Shown here one piece after another: positions 61,240 through 64,000 of a stretch of 64,000 nucleotides of DNA (its first letter is position 1; each line of letters starts with the position of its first letter). The translations under genes and the position numbers were made by a program. The stretch spans positions 62,001 to 126,000 of the forward strand of contig NZ_VUOS01000024.1 of assembly GCF_009829325.1 (NCBI RefSeq), written 5' to 3'. The notes under the pieces are model-generated. The model saw nothing but the letters and a program-made list of their open reading frames with translations, had not been told where the DNA came from and did not search any database. This stretch comes from Nocardia sp. CY41 (lineage in GTDB: Bacteria > Actinomycetota > Actinomycetes > Mycobacteriales > Mycobacteriaceae).

Positions 61240-61257
61240 GGGTCTTGCCGCAAGCCC
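61240..61257 (-). promoter_or_regulatory. rifamycin-associated element (RAE)
   Basis: On the helR strand GGGCTTGCGGCAAGACCC, an inverted repeat (CTTGC/GCAAG core) matching from memory the RAE consensus GGGGCTTGCGGCAAGACCC except for its first base. RAEs control rifamycin-inducible resistance genes in actinomycetes. A possible -10 (CAGAAT) lies downstream at about 61216-61221. Confidence 0.8.
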
Positions 61258-61344
61258 AGGGGTGCGCTATAGATTGAGAGTGGAAAGAGGCGTGTGCGTT
61301 CACGCCACCGTACGGGCTGTCGCCCTCCTGGCCTCCGATCCGGC

Positions 61345-62334
61345 CTACTCGATCAAGTTCTGACTCTTCAGCCAGTCATAGGCGACGTCGGCGGGATCCT
61401 CTCCGTCGATGTCGACGCGACCGTTGAGATCCTGCATCAACTCGTCGGTGAGGCGCTCGGAGATCGTGCCGAGCAGGGTGCGCAGCTGCGGGTAGCGATC
61501 CAGGACCGCCGCTCGTACGACCGCCGTGCCGCTGTAGGGCAGGAAGAATTTCTCGTCGTCGTCGAGGACGACCAGGTCGAGGTTCTTGACCCGGCCGTCG
61601 GTGGTGTAGATCATGCCGAAATTGCACGGGGCGCTCTTGGCCGTGGCCGTGTAGACGACTCCGGCGTCCATCCGCGTGACGTTGCCGGACGGAACACCGT
61701 TCGGATCGTTGTAGGGGATCCCGTATTTCTGCAGCATCGGAATGAAACCATCCGAGCGGCTGAAGAATTCGTCGTCGACACAGAAGGTCCGGTCGGGAAC
61801 GGGGAGCGCCGCGACGTCCGACAGCGACCGAACTCCCAGGCGTTCGGCGGTCGGTGTGGACGCGCCGAAGGCGTAGGTGTCGTTGAAGTTGGCCGGCGGC
61901 AGCCATTCCAAGTCGTGGTCGCGCTTCTCGATGTCGTGGACGCGCTGCCAGAGTTCCTGCGGGTCGGAGATGGTCTCGGTCTGGTTGTGGTAATTGACCC
62001 AGCCGGTGCCGGTGTATTCCCAGAGCACATCGGCGTCGCCATTGAGCTGGGCCTGCCGCGACGACGCCGACCCCGGCGCCCCGGTCAGGTCGGTGACGTT
62101 CGCACCCGCCGCGCCCAGGTAGGTCGCGGTGATCTTGCCCAGCAGCACGCCCTCGGTGAAGCTCTTCGAGGTGACGGTCAGCTTCGCGCCGTCCAGCGGC
62201 CGTGCGCCGTCCGGCAGGTGCGCGTCGTGGAAGGTTCCGGACGAGCTCACCAGACCGCACCCGGCGAGCGTCGCCGCGGCGACGACGACGAGGGCGGAAA
62301 CCAGCGTGACCAGGCGGGCTCGCGGCGATCTCAT
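61345..62334 (-). CDS. glycine betaine/choline-type ABC substrate-binding lipoprotein, 329 aa
   Basis: Lipoprotein with signal (LVTLVSALVVVAAATLAGC, lipobox at about residue 26) and an OpuAC-like binding domain: LTVTSKSFTEGVLLGKITAT, VLWEYTGTGWVNYHNQT, CNFGMIYTTDGRVKNLDLVV, then PYSGTAVVRAAVLDRYPQLR. Binds a compatible solute such as betaine or choline outside the membrane and passes it to the permease. Its ATG overlaps the permease stop (ATGA at 62331-62334). Last gene of the operon. Confidence 0.87.
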   Translation of the reverse strand: MRSPRARLVTLVSALVVVAAATLAGCGLVSSSGTFHDAHLPDGARPLDGAKLTVTSKSFTEGVLLGKITATYLGAAGANVTDLTGAPGSASSRQAQLNGDADVLWEYTGTGWVNYHNQTETISDPQELWQRVHDIEKRDHDLEWLPPANFNDTYAFGASTPTAERLGVRSLSDVAALPVPDRTFCVDDEFFSRSDGFIPMLQKYGIPYNDPNGVPSGNVTRMDAGVVYTATAKSAPCNFGMIYTTDGRVKNLDLVVLDDDEKFFLPYSGTAVVRAAVLDRYPQLRTLLGTISERLTDELMQDLNGRVDIDGEDPADVAYDWLKSQNLIE

Positions 62335-63068
62335 GAGATACCTCGCGGGGTCGCGGCCAGTTCGACCAGTCTGCCGAGCCAGTCGATGAGCAGCGCCAGC
62401 AGCCCGACCAGGATCGCGCCGGAGACCAGCAGTTTGGGGAGGAAGAGGGTGACGCCGGTGGTGATCAGGGTGCCGAGGCTGGTCGCCCCGATGAACGTAC
62501 TCAGCGTCGCGGTGCCGACCAGGATCACCAGCGCGGTGCGCACACCGTTGAGGATCACCGGCACCGCGAGCGGCAGTTCGACCTGCGCCAGCGTCCGCGC
62601 GGCCGAATAGCCGATGCCGCGCGACGCCTCGATGGTGCGCTGATCGACCTGTCGCAGCCCGACGATCGTGTTTTGCAGGATGGGCAGCACCGCGTACACG
62701 ACCAGACCGACGATGGCCGTGCGGAATCCGGTGCCCAGCCAGAAGGTGAACAAGACGAGCAGGCCGACCGCGGGCGCGGCCTGGCCGACATTGGCGATGT
62801 TGACGGCGATCGGTTCGAGTCGTCGCAACGCCGGGCGGGTCAGGGCGATGCCCAGCGGTATCGCCACGACGACCACGATCACGGTGGCCACCACGGTGAG
62901 TTTGATGTGCTGGAGGATCGTGGTCTGCAGGTTGTCCCATCCGAGGGACGCCTTCTCCGTGGCCGTGAACGTCGTCGACCGGTACCAGAGGACGTATCCG
63001 GCGCCGATGACGAGGATGATGATCGGCTCGAACCACACGTCGAGCGGCACGCGGCGCAGGCGGTTCAT
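62331..63068 (-). CDS. osmolyte ABC transporter permease, 245 aa
   Basis: OpuCB/ProW-like permease with about six membrane helices: PIIILVIGAGYVLWYRSTTF, LTVVATVIVVVVAIPLGIAL, AVGLLVLFTFWLGTGFRTAI and the EAA-like loop EASRGIGYSAARTLAQVELP followed by LAVPVILNG that contacts the ATPase. It lies between the ATPase and binding-protein genes and is coupled to both by ATGA overlaps (63065-63068 and 62331-62334). Confidence 0.9.
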   Translation of the reverse strand: MNRLRRVPLDVWFEPIIILVIGAGYVLWYRSTTFTATEKASLGWDNLQTTILQHIKLTVVATVIVVVVAIPLGIALTRPALRRLEPIAVNIANVGQAAPAVGLLVLFTFWLGTGFRTAIVGLVVYAVLPILQNTIVGLRQVDQRTIEASRGIGYSAARTLAQVELPLAVPVILNGVRTALVILVGTATLSTFIGATSLGTLITTGVTLFLPKLLVSGAILVGLLALLIDWLGRLVELAATPRGIS

Positions 63069-64000
63069 GACGGCTCGGCCGATCCGGGTTCCTCGTCGGC
63101 GGCGACCACCGGTGTCGGCGCCGGGTCGCTGCCCTCGACGTAGGTCGTGTAGGAGGGCTCCGCTTCGTCGTCGCGCCCTTCGGCGAGTTTGTTCCGGATG
63201 ACCTCGGTGACCGTGCCGATGCTCAGGGAGCCGAGCACCGCGCCGCGGCCGTCGGTGACCAGTGCCGCGCCTTGGCTGGTGGCGAGCATGGCGTCGAGCG
63301 CGTCGTTGAGGGTCGAGGAGCGCGCCACGACGGGCAACCGGCGATCGAGGTAGTCGGAGACCTCCGGTTTGGTCGCCACCTCGGTCAGTGCGGGCCATGA
63401 CCGCGGCCGCCCGGCCTCGTCGACGACGACGACCCAGGTGTGCCCGGCGGCCTTCGCGCGGTCGATCACCTCCCGTGCCGGCTCACCGATCCGGGCGGTG
63501 ATCACCTCGTCGTAAGCGACGTCGCGCACTCGCGACACGGTCAGATACGCCAGCTTCGCGCCGGACCCGACGAACTCCTCCACGAACGGCGTGGCGGGTA
63601 CGGTGAGAATTTCCTCCGGGCTCGCGTACTGCTCGACGTGACCTCCTTCGGACAGGATGAGCACCTTGTCGCCGAGCTTGGTGGCCTCCTCGAAGTCGTG
63701 CGTGACGATCACGATGGTCTTGCCGAGTTCCTGCTGGATTGCGATCAAGCTGTCCTGCAGGCGGACCCGGGTGATCGGGTCGACCGCACCGAACGGCTCG
63801 TCCATCAGCAGGACCGGCGGGTCCGCCGCGAGCGCTCGCGCCACCCCGACGCGCTGCTGCTGGCCGCCGGACATGTCCTTCGGCAGCCGGTCGGCGAAGG
63901 TGCCCGGGTCGAGACCGACCAGATCGAGCAGGTACTCGGTGCGTTCGGCGATCCGCTTCTTGTCCCACCCGAGCACCCGCGGGATGGCGCCGACGTTCTT
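63065..64000 (-). CDS. osmolyte ABC transporter ATPase with CBS domains, N-terminus cut by window edge
   Basis: C-terminal part of an OpuCA/ProV-type ATPase: signature MSGGQQQRVGVARALA, Walker B PVLLMDEPFGAVDP, the H-loop VTHDFEEATKLGD, then a pair of CBS domains (about 175-290 of the visible part, including DALDAMLATSQGAALVTDGR). The Walker A region lies beyond the right edge. CBS domains in this family sense ionic strength or nucleotides to gate osmolyte uptake. First visible gene of the leftward operon, coupled to the permease. Confidence 0.92.
   Translation of the reverse strand, partial: KNVGAIPRVLGWDKKRIAERTEYLLDLVGLDPGTFADRLPKDMSGGQQQRVGVARALAADPPVLLMDEPFGAVDPITRVRLQDSLIAIQQELGKTIVIVTHDFEEATKLGDKVLILSEGGHVEQYASPEEILTVPATPFVEEFVGSGAKLAYLTVSRVRDVAYDEVITARIGEPAREVIDRAKAAGHTWVVVVDEAGRPRSWPALTEVATKPEVSDYLDRRLPVVARSSTLNDALDAMLATSQGAALVTDGRGAVLGSLSIGTVTEVIRNKLAEGRDDEAEPSYTTYVEGSDPAPTPVVAADEEPGSAEPS

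Overview
The window is high-GC DNA with dense, mostly non-overlapping genes on both strands. Its content points to a mycolic-acid-type actinomycete, most likely a Nocardia: many TetR regulators, a seven-gene fatty-acid/beta-oxidation-like operon, a partial conservon, a DUF3558 and an LppA-type lipoprotein, two large LAL-type LuxR regulators, and a HelR-type helicase with a rifamycin-associated element. The genus is inferred from gene content, not from a marker gene. No rRNA, tRNA, CRISPR array, insertion sequence or phage module was seen.

Left part (1-9.8 kb): a TetR gene cut by the window edge, an RDD-family membrane protein facing a decayed membrane-protein remnant, an MFS transporter broken by a one-base frameshift, small unknown genes, an unknown 263-aa gene facing an inverted fragment of a paralog across an AT-rich stretch with two matching dyads, a TetR gene, a matrixin-like metalloprotease translationally coupled to a small lipocalin-like protein, and a Tat-exported Cys/Trp repeat protein. 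9.7-15.8 kb is one leftward operon: thiolase, SDR, zinc-free MDR oxidoreductase, FabG-like SDR, MaoC hydratase, a second MDR oxidoreductase and a TetR regulator, with a candidate operator upstream of the thiolase.

Middle part (15.9-31.8 kb): a hydrolase/VOC/flavoprotein operon divergent from a LAL regulator; two coupled alpha/beta hydrolases; an SDR-MFS-small protein operon divergent from a WYL regulator; a DUF3558 lipoprotein; a DUF6882-like protein; a secretory-lipase lipoprotein; and an unknown 192-aa protein. 31.9-37.1 kb has a GMC alcohol oxidase convergent with a conservon (sensor kinase, roadblock protein, DUF742) that lacks its usual GTPase gene.

The most unusual locus is 37.8-41.1 kb: a flavin-dependent halogenase followed by a single protein that joins a chorismate pyruvate-lyase-like domain to a divergent class II DAHP-synthase domain. 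This looks like a minimal pathway to a halogenated hydroxybenzoate or a derivative; three of the four expected metal ligands of the synthase domain appear to be lost.

Right part (42-64 kb): a TetR gene with a perfect 24-bp palindrome at its start, a MetE/UROD-fold protein, an ABC-F ATPase, a second LAL regulator, an SRPBCC protein, a GH19 enzyme with a coiled-coil head and no signal peptide, an aromatic-type FAD monooxygenase behind helically phased TGCAA repeats, an MpaB-like (DUF2236) oxygenase with its TetR regulator, a frameshifted LppA-type lipoprotein, a GlxA-type AraC regulator divergent from a cupin, helR, and the end of an OpuC/ProV-type osmolyte ABC operon that runs off the right edge. 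A shared sequence (GGATGACGTA then CGGTGA, with variants) occurs in intergenic DNA near both LAL regulators and near an alpha/beta hydrolase, and may be a common operator.
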